This document shows, piece after piece, positions 22,299 to 34,584 of a DNA stretch of 64,000 nucleotides; within the stretch, counting starts at the first letter, position 1; every line of letters starts with the position of its first letter. The translations under genes were made by a program, and so were the position numbers. Under the pieces are notes generated by a model. It was not told the origin of the DNA. It did no database searches and saw only the letters and a program-made list of their open reading frames with translations. The stretch lies in assembly GCF_000213175.1 (NCBI RefSeq), contig NW_009799102.1, forward strand, positions 4,124,095 to 4,188,094. Direction: 5' to 3'. This stretch comes from Neurospora tetrasperma FGSC 2508 (Eukaryota; Ascomycota; Sordariomycetes; Sordariales; Sordariaceae).

Positions 22299-22949
22299 TG
22301 CAGGTTCATCGCATGGTTGAAAGAATGTGGCGGGAGTGGTAGTGTATGAAGTCAAAAAATGAGGTACTGTACCTACCTAGCTACCCCGCCTTACCACAAC
22401 ATGGCGACAGCAGGGTAGGAGATAACCTAGTCCGGGCACAAGTAGTGTAGAGTAAACACGCCGGTTCCAGGCTTTGATCTCCTCAACTGATCCCTGGAAA
22501 GGGTTATCCAGGTGAGCCAGGTACCTTGAAGAGCTGACCATTGGGGTGCAACGTCATCGGGAGGGGCATTGCCAAGCCCTTTATCGTCCATTCGGTTGTG
22601 ATAACTGGTGCGCCGTTGCCTGCCGCGGCTCCCGACATTTTCCTCCACTGGCAGTCTGATTGGCCCAGATTGTTCATCTTTCTCGCTGGAAGCTCTTGAT
22701 GCCGCGCAACATCAACAATAAAAAGTGAAGACTGGTAACACAACAGCCAAAAATTACGAGACTTGGCCGACCGGTCGACACCAACAGCTACCGGATTGAG
22801 GCTTCGCTACCCCTCATTTTGTTCAATTCGAATATCGACTGCTCCTCGCTTCAATCTCGACGACAATACCCCCTCTCAAATTCCGCTTTCGAACCGCAAC
22901 CCGACCGAACTCTACAAACTTTACACCTTCAAGAAGAGAGAAAGAAACA
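22299..22949. other. divergent promoter region
   Basis: Separates yme2 (minus) from the twin-CX9C gene (plus). The CT/AC-rich leader before 22950 is typical. Two overlapping promoters are expected, and no specific site can be named. Confidence 0.5.
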
Positions 22950-23795
22950 ATGGGCTGGTTCTGGTCCTCTCCCTCCTCTCCGGTAGCCTCATCAGGCATG
23001 AAGCCCACCGAGACCTCACCTCTCTCTGCCACCACCACACAACCAGCTGCTGCCCCTCCAGCGCAACAACTACCACCAACACCGTCTCAGCCTTCCGCCG
23101 TCTCCTCCTCCGGCGACGCCGAAATCCAAAAGTTCCTCGAACTGCTCCAAGGCGACGACGCCACCAAGAAGTCCTCCCAATCCTCCCAACAACAACAGCA
23201 GCAACAAACACCACCCCCAACAACCTCTTCCGAACCAGCAGGGACAGCTCCCGCCTCCGTCCTCGCAAAGTACAAAGCCTACATCCCCTTTTCCTCGCTC
23301 CTCATCAAAGACGACCCGGCGGCCACAGAGCCCGAAGTAGCAGCAGCGCCCAAAAAGACGCGCTCCCCGACCTCCCTCGCCATGTCCGAGCACTGCCTTC
23401 CCACCACCATGTCCTGTCGCGACGCCTTCGACTACGCCTGGCACTGCCAGACGCCGGGTGCGCAGTTCAACGCCGTGTACCGGTACGGCACCATGAAGAA
23501 CTGCTCGGAGCTGTGGGACGATTTCTGGTTTTGCATGCGCACCAAATCGTTCGGTCCCGAGATGAAGGCGGAGGCCGTCAAGGAGTATTACCGAAGCAAG
23601 GAGGAGGCCAAGTATGGCGGCGGACAGCCGAGTAGTGAGGATGTGTGGGAGAGTAGGGAGACGAGGGTTGAGTGGGATAGTGAGTTTAGGCAGTCATGGG
23701 AAGGCCCGGAAAAGGTCAGTGATGAGGAGTTCAAGAGGATGGAGGTGGAGAGGAGGAGGTTGATACGGGAACAACTTGGGTTGGATGAGAAGTGA
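22950..23795 (+). CDS. DUF3128 / EMI1-like twin CX9C protein
   Basis: A single exon of 281 residues with ATG 22950 after AAACA. The first 140 residues are Pro/Ser/Gln-rich, with a Gln run near 80-86. The conserved core (residues 148-200) has two CX9C pairs, C156-C166 and C185-C195, around CRDAFDYAWHC and CSELWDDFWFC. This is the signature of small proteins oxidised by the Mia40 relay in the mitochondrial intermembrane space. DUF3128 members include yeast Emi1, needed for full sporulation or respiratory function. The charged tail (KRMEVERRRLIREQLGLDEK) is helical. Localisation is inferred from the motif, because no classical presequence is seen. Confidence 0.85.
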   Translation: MGWFWSSPSSPVASSGMKPTETSPLSATTTQPAAAPPAQQLPPTPSQPSAVSSSGDAEIQKFLELLQGDDATKKSSQSSQQQQQQQTPPPTTSSEPAGTAPASVLAKYKAYIPFSSLLIKDDPAATEPEVAAAPKKTRSPTSLAMSEHCLPTTMSCRDAFDYAWHCQTPGAQFNAVYRYGTMKNCSELWDDFWFCMRTKSFGPEMKAEAVKEYYRSKEEAKYGGGQPSSEDVWESRETRVEWDSEFRQSWEGPEKVSDEEFKRMEVERRRLIREQLGLDEK

Positions 23796-24919
23796 GGAAA
23801 TGGATAGTGGGAAGGAAGGATGTTGATATACCAAGTTGGTTTTGGGTGATGCTTTAAGATTCTTGGGATGTCATTACCATTAAACTTTACCATGGGCATT
23901 GCCAGCCGTCTGAACAGCCATTTACGTTGAAAGGTTGTTGCAATATCAATCCTGTCCAATGGCTCACCTTCGCTATGATCATGTTTGCTTCAACTGATTC
24001 TTCCTGCTATCTATCGTCTTCAAATCTGATACTCCAGAAGCAGTACCTTAACAGCCATGCCCCCCAACTTGTCGTGACTCCAATCACCCACCCTCTTTTC
24101 AGTCTTCAGGCCAAAACTCCTTAGATCAGGTTATGGCAAGATTACTCTACCACCAAATCAAGTCACAGATACGTATCGTCTGATCCGGTACCTCGATGCC
24201 GAATCCCAAGCCTTCGGGCTCGAAGTCCCAAGCCCAGACCCCATCCATCAAGGCATCATATAGGTACTTTGCATGCACAATCACCGCCGTTGGCGATACG
24301 TAATCTTCTCATCTCTCTCCTCTTGAACTCAAGAGCTACTAAAGATGTGATCTCTGGATCGATGACAGATCAGAGATGAAGTTCAGTGAATTATCTTATG
24401 ATGGAGTGCACAGCATGGAAGCATGGCTCGATTCCGGACAAAAGCCCTAACTTAATCGCGGAGAATGCCTGCAAAGATACATATCTCTTTCTTCTTGAAT
24501 ATGGGCTGGGGGTCTCTTGTGGGGAACATCAGTTCTTTATCACTCTAGCTGGAAAGCAGAGAAAACTTGGATTCTTCTGAGCACATACTCCCATCCAGAG
24601 TCCATGGATGTTAGCGCTTCGATTTCATCGGCCCATACATGTTCGCCATCACATGTCGAGACTCAGCCCTGTCGCTGATGTTCATGGCTTTCTATATTTG
24701 TTGTCCGTACGGATCGTTTCGGGCCGTTGATCTCCCTCCTGGTAGGACACAACGGAACGGTGTCGCCTCCAGGGGTGCTTCTTGCTTCGGTAGTCTCGGT
24801 CTATTGCCAGCTAACGGAATCTTACCTGGAGGAGCCGGTTTTCCAGTGGTGCGCGATGTACTGGACGCTCGCACAACACTCGCCTCTCCTTCCTCTTCTT
24901 GTTTGTTCCATTCAATGAC
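23796..24919. other. intergenic, no gene seen
   Basis: Convergent 3' region of about 1.1 kb. Only short chance frames. Confidence 0.5.
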
Positions 24920-26303
24920 CTAACAAACGTGCTCCACCTCCTCCTTTTCGCCCGTCCCCTGGCCCAAGTCCGTCTTCAAAACCCGCCCAAAGGTCTCCAA
25001 TAGAACCTCAAAGCAAACCTTGGTAATCGCCGGATCGTACCGCCCCTTGCTCAACTCGTCCCTGATAAACGCGTGTTGCGCCCACGCAAACTCGTAGAAG
25101 CTGAACGTCACTCCAGCCTCGCGCAGCTTGGCGCGAATTAGATCGCGCCCGGCGTCGGGCACGTGTGTGTCCTTGACACCGAAGATCATGGCCACTTCGC
25201 AGTGCCTGAGTTTGTCGAACTGGTCAATGGTGTGAGGGGCGACAAAGCCGGACGCGGTTGTCGGATCGGGGCGAAGAGCGGGAGCGGAGGGTGAGGTGTT
25301 GGGGCCGTCGTTGGGACCGAGGGTACGCGAGTGGATGTCGGTGCCGAAGTAGGGAATGGCAGCGGTTATGCGAGGGTCGAGCTGTGTTGTGTAAAGTTAG
25401 TTATTGGAGCTTGATTTATGACGGTCAGCAAGAAGGTGAGACATACAGCAGCTCTTAGCGCAAGATGGCCGCCCAGACACATGCCCGTCGCGCCAATGCG
25501 CCCAGTGCAGGTCGGCAGGGACAGGAGGTAGTCGACCGTCCTGCGCGAGTCTTCATCGTATGAGTCCAGCGTCTTGACTACCTTCCACTCATTGCCTTGA
25601 TCGGTGCCGGGAACATCATAGGCGAGAGGCTCGGGGCCGGTAAAGTCGTGATAGCTACTCGGGGCGGCGACGATGTAGCCTTGACCGGCGATTTGGCGGG
25701 CAAAACGGGCAACGGGACCGGTCACTGTTCGGGCGCAAAGTCATCGTCAGCTTATCGGTGGTCACCGGTACCAGCCACCAAGGATTTCCTTGCGCCCGGA
25801 GCATCTGCCCGCAAAGAACCTCCCGCGTGGTCCATTCTCCAGCCTGGAGCTCGAACAGCTCCATCTCTCCACGGGGTCCGTGGGGTGTGTAGGCATCGCA
25901 AGGAATGGGGCCGGGCATGGGAGCTCTTAAGATCGGTCTGACCTTGGTAGATTTCACTGAAGAGGGCGACTCCGGGGAAGCGCCTGCAAAGCGGAAAGAC
26001 GTATGAGACGAGGCACGTTTGAATGTCTAGATGTCACGGTGGTGCTCACGCATTGGGATATCCGGGGATGGTTGGGTGGAAGAGGAAGATTCCTGTATTG
26101 TATTGTTCGGCCCAGTCAGATTCAAGCTGGACTATGGAATGGGATGGGTGTTGGCGACGGGGCGTGGAACTCGAAATTCCATGAATAACGGAGTGCATCG
26201 GGTTCGACGTGCGAGGCAAAACGAGGTGATTTGACTAACTCATCGTCGACTCCTTGCCATTGGCAGAGGTCTTGACGTCGGCGTAGCTCTCCTTGATCAA
26301 CAT
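24920..26303 (-). CDS. dienelactone hydrolase family protein
   Basis: Five exons, three of them small: 26303-26240, 26092-26050, 25983-25943, 25724-25447 and 25381-24920, giving 295 residues. All junctions have GT-AG and keep one frame (e.g. IFLFHPTIPGYP, FSEIYQ-VTGPVARF). This alpha/beta hydrolase has the DLH nucleophile elbow GMCLGGH, Cys132. The catalytic Asp is probably in VKDTHVPD and the His in WAQHAF. Classical members open dienelactone in chlorocatechol breakdown. Fungal relatives like this one are abundant and mostly of unknown substrate. The protein is cytosolic, with no presequence. Confidence 0.88.
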
Positions 26304-28525
26304 GATGGGCGGTGCGGTCGGAGCTCCTGTCTCTCGTCGATGATGCTAGATAGGTAGGGTTTGAACAAAGAGATGATGGGAGCTTTGACGCGAAAGACGA
26401 TGGGGAGGACTGGGATCAAGATCCAGCGCTGACTCGGACGGACCTGGAAACCGAAATCGATCCCTCCCCTCGCTTCCAATTCTCAGCAGTCAGCTCTCCA
26501 TCTCTGATGCTCCCGTCCCGCCAGTCTTTAGCGAGGGGACCTCTTGCCTGCCCCGCCCCGTCCTCCTTTGCCCCTCGGCCTCACAGTGTCAGTTTGCGGG
26601 GCACGCTAGTGCCTTATCCCACTTATCGCAATCCCGGGCCATGACTTCATGGGCCGCTGTGGGGCCGGCGGGCAATGCTGGAATGGGGTTGGTGGAGACG
26701 TCGGGCTTCTTTCATCTTCTGGAGCTGAAAGGAACCGAAGAACGAAAGCTGAAAAATACAGGAAGGCAAAGAGTTCCAGCCAAAACGCCGCCAAACCAAT
26801 ATACAAATCAAAGACTGAACGATGAAGCGTAACTAGGTAAGAAAGAAAAAAAATAATGAGCCTCGAGACACTCGGTCTTGACCAATCTCGATCTCTCCGT
26901 CAGAAATCAGGCATCGAAACCGTCATGACTTTCCATCTGTAAACAGAAACCCCACATTCCACTGCCAGCTCGCCCATGATGCAAGGGTGAGTTCAAGGGT
27001 GAGTACCCAAGTTTAGCGGCCAGGTACGTCGAGGTACTTCTAGAAACCTGTCGCAACTGATCGCAATCGCCAAGCGCGCGCGCGCAAACCACAAACCACT
27101 GCACCCCTCGCGCACACAGCCTGGAGAAGAAGCTGAGGTACACAGCCGCATTTTGCGACCAGTTTGCGACAGAGCTTGGGGGGCCTCTTTGTTAATGCTT
27201 GTAACGACTGAAAAGGCACAACAGCAATTGAAAAGATTTGGAAGTTTACAACATGCAGACAGACATGCCGGTCGCTGTTAATATACCTAAATCGCAACAT
27301 CGCATCCTCTGACCGTTGGCGCAATTTGAAGCTGTTGAGGCTGCGACTGAATGGGGGAATTACGAAAAAAGGGGCAATGTAAACAAAAGAAAGGGGGTAC
27401 AGTAGTTGCAGAGTCGCAAACGGCAACCGAAGCCTTCCACGCCAGGAAATCATCATCAATACTGTAAATAATTACACACTTTCAATACATTGCTTGAAGT
27501 TTTGGACGATGTAGTTGACAACATGGCTGTCAAAGTCCTTTACCACCACCCAAGGCTACTACGGGCACGTATCACCCATAGTGGGCTTCCCCTGACCGCG
27601 AACATCCAGGCTCAACAAGGCCGTAGGGCAGAACAGCTTCATGTGAGAGCCGTCTAGCTGGAACTATGGGGCGGCCATGGGCTGACAGACACACAACACA
27701 TGCAAGTCCCATCTTCCGTGAACATGGCAATCAAAGTCTGGGGCAATTCGAGCCTTGCCTTGTCTGGGCGCCCACATCAGAAAAAGTGTGACCCTTCGTT
27801 TGAGTCTATTCAAGGTACGTACCTCTACAGGCTGTCTCCATCTTTGGCTTGGCGGAGAGTGAACGGGCCATTTGCGCGCCAATAGTAACCGAGGTACGTA
27901 CCTTTTTTTTTTTTTTTCAGGCGCAAATCCAGGTCAGCCAACTTTTACATATCGAATTACCAAGCTACTTGCAGTGAATCGCGCGAGGCGGCAACCAAAG
28001 CCTTGTAGTGAAGGGATTGTCAGATTGCTAACAAACCGAAAAAGACGTTGCTGGCGCGTGAAAGAAGGTTCGATTAGCATCTGGAGGCGGCGAGCGGGAA
28101 CCGGTTGGTACGGTTTGCGACTGGGCAATGCGACTGGATGCGACAGCATGCGACAGAATGCGCCCCGGCGCGCACAAGTACCCTGATGTACCCCGGCGTA
28201 GTGGAGCCAGGAAACTAACAGAAGCTCGTAGAAGCAAGAACGACCAAGCTCGACCACCAAGTTAAATTCTGGAGCTCCGTCTGCCCCTCCACAGCCCACC
28301 TTGGCTTCTTTCTCAGACCACTGTTCAGCAAACAAATAATTGCGACTTCCCTCCACGCAAACCAAACTCGATCTCAGCTTTTCTCTTTTTTTTTTTCTAC
28401 TTTTCCAGTCACATTCTGGGAATTGTTGAAAAGCGTTCTCAAACTCACTCAACGCAACGACTCTTTTTCTCTTTTTCTCCTAACGATACCCATTTCCCTT
28501 TTTCAGCACATCTCACACATTCACA
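26304..28525. other. 2.2-kb region upstream of hsp70
   Basis: No gene seen. A CGCGCGCGCG run lies near 27078 and a T18 run at 27904. It holds the promoter and long leader of the Hsp70 gene. Confidence 0.5.
28063..28236 (+). promoter_or_regulatory. candidate heat-shock elements
   Basis: A perfect inverted pair of the heat-shock-factor unit (AGAAGGTTCG) is at 28063-28072. A spaced set of GAA units (AGAAG, then AGAAG ten bases on) is at about 28222-28236, 290-460 bp before the Hsp70 start. These are partial matches to the nGAAnnTTCn array, so heat control is expected from the gene's identity more than proved by the sites. Confidence 0.3.
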
Positions 28526-29023
28526 ATGGCTCCCGCCGTCGGTATCGATCTTGGTACGACGTACTCTTGCGTCGGTGTCTTCCGTGAGGACCGGTATGTT
28601 ACAGCACCCTGACGGCTCACCTTGGCTCACTTTGAAAGTTACTAACTCATCTTCACCAGCTGCGAAATCATTGCCAATGACCAGGGTAACCGCACTACCC
28701 CCTCGTTCGTCGCTTTCACCGACACCGAGCGTCTCGTCGGTGATGCCGCCAAGAACCAGGTCGCCATGAACCCGGCCAACACCGTCTTCGATGCCAAGCG
28801 TCTCATTGGTCGCAAGTTCTCCGACCCCGAGGTCCAGGCCGATATGAAGCACTTCCCCTTCAAGGTCATCGACCGTGGTGGCAAGCCCGTCATCCAGGTC
28901 GAGTTCAAGGGCGAGACCAAGGTCTTCACCCCCGAGGAGATCTCCGCCATGATCCTCCAGAAGATGAAGGAGACCGCTGAGGCCTACCTCGGCGGCACCG
29001 TTAACAACGCCGTCATCACCGTT

Positions 29024-29070
<47 letters not shown>

Positions 29071-30691
29071 TCTCATTGCTGGCCTCAACGTCCTCCGTAT
29101 CATCAACGAGCCCACCGCTGCCGCCATTGCCTACGGTCTCGACAAGAAGGTTGAGGGTGAGCGCAACGTCCTCATCTTCGATCTTGGTGGTGGTACCTTT
29201 GATGTCTCTCTCCTCACCATCGAGGAGGGTATCTTTGAGGTCAAGTCTACTGCCGGTGACACTCACTTGGGTGGTGAGGATTTCGACAACCGTCTCGTCA
29301 ACCACTTTGTTCAGGAGTTCAAGCGCAAGGTCAGTGATGCCTGGAAGACTGAGTTGAATGCCTAAACCATTTGGTTCATGGCATGAAACGTCTTATTCAA
29401 TGCATATTGTCAGATGCTAACCCCCTCACAGCACAAGAAGGACCTTTCCACCAACGCTCGTGCCCTCCGCCGTCTCCGCACTGCTTGCGAGCGTGCCAAG
29501 CGTACCCTCTCTTCTTCCGCCCAGACCTCCATTGAGATCGACTCTCTCTTCGAGGGTATCGACTTCTACACCTCCATTACCCGTGCTCGCTTCGAGGAGC
29601 TTTGCCAGGACCTTTTCCGCTCCACCCTCCAGCCTGTCGACCGTGTCTTGACCGATGCCAAGATCGACAAGTCCCAGGTCCACGAGATCGTCCTCGTCGG
29701 TGGCTCCACCCGTATCCCTCGTATCCAGAAGCTTATCAGCGATTACTTGTAAGTTTCCTCTTCCTCTTAACAACGGTAAGGTGCCCCAAACTAACGAATG
29801 CACAGCAACGGTAAGGAACCAAATAAGTCCATCAACCCCGACGAGGCCGTTGCCTACGGTGCTGCCGTCCAGGCCGCCATTCTCTCCGGTGACACTTCTT
29901 CCAAGTCCACCTCCGAGATTCTCCTTCTCGATGTTGCCCCTCTTTCCCTCGGTATCGAGACTGCTGGTGGCATGATGACCAAGCTCATCCCCCGCAACAC
30001 CACTATTCCTACCAAGAAGTCCGAGGTCTTCTCCACCTTCTCCGACAACCAGCCCGGTGTTCTTATCCAGGTCTACGAGGGTGAGCGTCAGCGCACCAAG
30101 GACAACAACCTTCTCGGCAAGTTCGAGCTTACCGGCATTCCCCCTGCTCCCCGCGGTGTTCCCCAGATCGAGGTTACCTTCGATGTCGATGCCAACGGTA
30201 TCATGAACGTCTCCGCCCTCGAGAAGGGTACCGGCAAGACCAACCAGATCACCATCACCAACGACAAGGGCCGCCTGTCCAAGGAGGAGATCGAGCGCAT
30301 GCTTGCTGAGGCCGAGAAGTTCAAGGAGGAGGATGAGGCTGAGGCCAAGCGTGTCGCTGCCAAGAACGGCCTTGAGTCGTACGCCTACTCTCTCCGCAAC
30401 ACCCTCAGCGACTCCAAGGTCGATGAGAAGCTTGACGCTGCCGACAAGGAGAAGCTCAAGTCCGAGATCGACAAGATTGTCGCCTGGCTCGACGAGAACC
30501 AGCAGGCTACTCGTGAGGAGTACGAGGACCGCCAGAAGGAGCTCGAGGCCATTGCCAACCCCATCATGATGAAGTTCTACGGTGCTGGCGGTGCTCCCGG
30601 TGGCATGCCCGGTGCTGCCCCCGGTGGCTTCCCCGGCGGCGCCCCTGGCTCCAACGACAACGAGGGCCCCACCGTCGAGGAGGTCGACTAA
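28526..30691 (+). CDS. cytosolic Hsp70 chaperone
   Basis: Exons 28526-28593, 28660-29329, 29432-29748 and 29806-30691 give 646 residues. It is the ATP-driven folding chaperone of the cytosol and nucleus. The N-terminal phosphate loop GIDLGTTYS, the second loop [12 protein letters not shown] and the adenosine motif [12 protein letters not shown] are intact. The substrate-binding part and lid follow, then a Gly/Met/Pro-rich linker ([14 protein letters not shown]) and the C-terminal EEVD that binds TPR co-chaperones. The absence of a signal peptide, KDEL or presequence fixes the compartment. Introns are 66, 102 and 57 bp with canonical signals (ACTAAC branch in the first). Strong C-ending codon bias marks high expression and explains the long antisense frames. 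Confidence 0.97.
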
Positions 30692-32788
30692 ATGCATTCG
30701 TCCACGATCTGAAGTAATGCATCCTCATCGACCTTTTCCTTTTATCTCTTATTTCCCATTTTTATTTCACACTACGCGCAGTAGATTGGCACGATCGATC
30801 GCACATGGTGTGGTCTTAGGTACTTACGCGGAGTTAAACGGGTATGGGTTTTAAGTCACAAGGCCTAGATCTGCTTTGCTTTTGCAGTCTCAGTCCGTCT
30901 CATAAAGAGAACAAAAGAGGGAAAAAGTGTTATGAATGGAGAAGGAGGAGGGCAAAAACGAAACATTTGCATGGCTTTGTATTTAATCACGATTCCCATG
31001 GTTATCACTTTTCCTTTTGATGAAGACAATTCATTTATGATTGTTCAAAATAACCTGAAACAGTCCAAACTTGATGCAATGATGTGATTCACGTATCTTA
31101 GACTTCGACGGCAACTACTCAGGTCACTATGAAAAGCCTTGATAAGATCCCATATAACGCGGGACGTCCAGCGGCCTGGGCGGCTGCAGTGATAAGTAAT
31201 CGCTTTATTGCGGTTGATGATGTAGACAGTCCTAGTCGAAAGGGAAACAAACTTCCCCATATTCGCACACAAAGTAAATTTATACACCCGCAGGGTAATC
31301 GAAAATGAGAGACGCTCGATTTATTGGGCTCCTTTCCGAGAGAACTCTTTGGATTCAAGAAAGGGGTCTTGCATCTTGAGATCTCGAAACCCATTTAACT
31401 TAGTGTTGTGCTTTGTTCGGGCTGAATTAGGTGTTGGGCTTGTAATTTCACGTCTGAGTTTCCTTGTTGCCAGATCCGCCCAGCGCCCACGTGTGGTGCG
31501 CACAGCGAGACTACTTACAGGCCGTAATTACAGCTCGATACACAAACTAACGAGTTCCCAAGATGTCTACCTCTAGGGAGCGCATGCAGACAACGTGGAC
31601 ATGCCGGTAGACCCATGACCCATAAGAATCATGCCCAACGCCAAAATACCAACACGTTTGCGTTTCGAGTTGATATCTCCAGAATGGGTAGTGCAGGTGA
31701 GCTGCCCATGAAGAAGCACCAGCCCCAAAAGGTTAAACACGACCACTGCGGTCCTCGTACGGATCTTTCAATGTCGAAATTGAGGAATACCTCTACATAA
31801 CGCCAAGCTTCATTTACCTCCAATCCGAATACTATGCACATGCATCACCAGAACCAACAAACACATCAACAACTCTACCATAACATGGAGGTAGCCATAT
31901 CAACGCAAATTACCTGGAAGCTACGGCTTTGATTCCGAGCCAAGTCATATCTCTTTTTTTTTCTTTCCTACCACAGTCTCGCCTGTTTTTAGCAAGTAAG
32001 AGCCCGCTTCGTTTCAATTGATGACAATGTTTCCATCCCAGCCACAAGAATCGTACGCTCAGTTTCTTAGCTCCCAGTGGGTAGACTTCACTCCCTCATC
32101 AGCCAATGGCAAAAAATAACGACGCGCAGTCGTGCGACTCGTCAAGCGTTGGAAAGGAAGTTATCAATACTGTTTCCGGCTTCCCAGTTGGCTTGGCCAG
32201 GAAGGAGTTAGTGATGTTGCGAACAAGATATCCGAACTTTAATTGCGGTCGGGGCGCCAAATGCCATGCTGAGTCAAGCGCAGCCCAAGAGGAAGAGATG
32301 CCATTATCCGAAATTCGAGTCAATCCCGACTTCATAGGTATGAACTGAAGAAACCCCTCCGAGGTAAACTTCCAGGGCAGTGCGATTTCAGTCCCTCTAG
32401 ATCCAAGTCATCGCCAGCTATTCATGTCCCAATCCCTCCCCGTGTTACTGTGTTGGTGGGGTTCAGGCTCAATATTAGCTTGGTAGTTCTGGGACTCTGT
32501 ACGAGATTCAGGCCATCTTGCATGTGGCCCGTCCCATGAAACCTCACGACGATGCATTACTATTAGACTGCCAGCTCGGATAGGTACATAGTTAGAATGC
32601 GTCAATGAGCTTCAATTTTAGGCGTGGAATATCAGCACAGGTAACAGGTATTGGCGTGCTCAAAATGAGACTTGTCTTTCATCGTGGAAAGAAATGCTTG
32701 TACTGGTGTGATGGTAGAAGTAAGTATGGAAATGTGTAGAAACGTTGACCCAAGCGTCCCAAACGTTTGAGTTAACTGAAAAAAAAAG

Positions 32789-32852
<64 letters not shown>

Positions 32853-33060
32853 TTTTTTTAGATTAATCAAAACACTGTTGGATCACTCCGTACTAATCTG
32901 ATGTTTCCTATAGGCTCGCGAGATCAAGGTAACCAAGTCGGAGGTTGCCTCGATGATGATGATCTGGGAAGTTTGCTTTTCTAGTCACTCTCGGCAACCC
33001 GACTTCGGATTCTGTATTTCGCAATGAATCCATACAGTAGACTACTCTCTCAAGCATACC
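30692..33060. other. 2.4-kb intergenic region
   Basis: No gene seen. It includes the 56-base T run at 32792. AT content rises toward the accessory island. Confidence 0.5.
32792..32847 (+). repeat. T56 homopolymer
   Basis: An uninterrupted run of 56 T, flanked by A7 before and AAAATTTTTTTT after. It may be the tail of a retroposed sequence or simple slippage. No retroelement was recognised beside it. The exact length is unreliable in any assembly. Confidence 0.85.
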
Positions 33061-34584
33061 TCATGATGTATGTATGCCTGTACCTTCCTCAGTCCCAGGC
33101 GGTAGATAAGCCAAAATTCCCCATTGCGCCGCCCACGGCATTTCTTGTTCTGGCGGCGTCCCACTACCCCGGTCCATGTACTCTTCGTGCGTGTCAAACC
33201 AATATGGGTAGAGTGCCTTGCAAATAAAATCACGGCATGAGTCCGTGTACTCTCCACCATCTTCATACTTGATGGGCTTCAGCGAGCCCTCTGGGTAAAA
33301 GTACTCCTCCGCAGAAGCGTATGTCTGCTCAATAAAGTCCCAGAAATCCATCGTCCATTCCTCTACGGGCACGTAGCGGCCACCGTTTCCATCGTGAAAG
33401 ACCATTTGGGAAGAGCAGGACGCAGTGCCCCAGGTGTCAGAGATGATAGGGGTTGTGATGATGGTACTGGCAGTGCCTGCTTTGGGCTTGGGAACCAGCC
33501 GGTAATCGATAAACCACAGAACGCAGTCGTGTCTATAAATTCCGGTCTTGCCGTAATAATTGCGTTCGTGTAACGCTCCGAGGGCTTCTGTGGCCTTTGT
33601 CATGTTTGTAACCTGCGGACATTTATCGAGGCTTTGGTAGGCATCAGACTGTCCCCAGGCTGGGTTAAATTCGATTGCAAAGTTAGTGAAGCCGAGGAAT
33701 CCATTGTCTTGCGCGCACAGGGGGAGTTTTTCGGCAAGAGTATCCCAGACTAGCATGTCCCGAGAAGACGTCATGACCCCGGTAGACAGTCTGAAGATGA
33801 AAAGATCTTGATGGGGGAGGACGGTGAAGTAGCGCTTGCCAAGGATGGTAGTAGGAGATGCAATGTTGCTGTTGTCTTCCTTTGGGTTTGTAGTGGTACC
33901 GGTGATAGTGGTGCTGCCGCTAGATGATGTTGATGATGACGGCAACGAGCTAGACGTGTAGAAGGTCGACGCCATCTTGGAAATTCCTTCCCTACTCAAA
34001 CCCGCGTATGGTAACCCCTCCCCAAAAGTGGAGCTGCTTCCCCGAACAGATCGCCATTCGAACTGCTTATGGTTCATCCTCAACTTGTCCCACTTGTCAC
34101 TATTGAAAGCTTTCTTCATTACTTCACGAGATTACTTGCAAGCGGTCCAAAGTCCTCCATCAACCATGTATACCGACGGGTTACTACCAGCGACCCCGGG
34201 GGCGGGTAGCGTAGCTGCAGGAACACGGGCAGATAGAAGATGATACTGATACGCTCTAGACGCGTAGCCTCTATCAATGGAGACCCAGTTAATGGAGAAA
34301 CAGTCTTGGCTTATTGGCGAGACCCACATATCGCCCTCTTTCAGGGCCAGACGGCGCTCTTGCTTGTCCTTCTCTTGTTGCTTCGTGTCGAACTGATAGC
34401 GTTTGTCCCACCACTGACTGGAGGAGACATCTTCTCCTTGTCGCTCCTCGTCGAGCGTGACGCAGTCGACATCGAAGACGTGGGCGCTGGGTCGGTCGAG
34501 TGGGCGAACGGCGAGTTCCCAGATTCTGTTTCTCATCTCCCATGAGAGGAAGGGAAAGAGGTGGAACTCGGTCAAGGTGGTCAT
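33061..34584 (-). pseudogene. 2EXR-domain gene interrupted by one TAA
   Basis: One continuous frame of 508 codons from ATG 34584 to the stop at 33061, broken only by TAA at 34134-34132 (codon 151). The first part opens with TEFHLFPFLSWEMRNRIWELAV, the 2EXR signature of a large fungal family of unknown function. Directly across the TAA lies WTACK-stop-SREVMKKAF, which is the family's usual ACxESREV helix, so the stop replaces one residue of a conserved helix. Splicing cannot remove it with any plausible signal. CAA-to-TAA is a CpA-to-TpA change, the RIP type. The rest (C-terminal 350 residues) is intact, which suggests a recent event, a strain polymorphism or an assembly error. Role unknown. 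Confidence 0.75.

Noticed and set aside
27934-28452. 172-codon minus-strand frame upstream of Hsp70
   Set aside because: Lies across the Hsp70 promoter and leader. No domain and no splice signals.
29426-30697. 423-codon open frame opposite Hsp70
   Set aside because: Mirror of the strong C-ending codon bias of Hsp70. Its Val/Leu/Gly-rich sequence has no domain, and the sense strand is certain.
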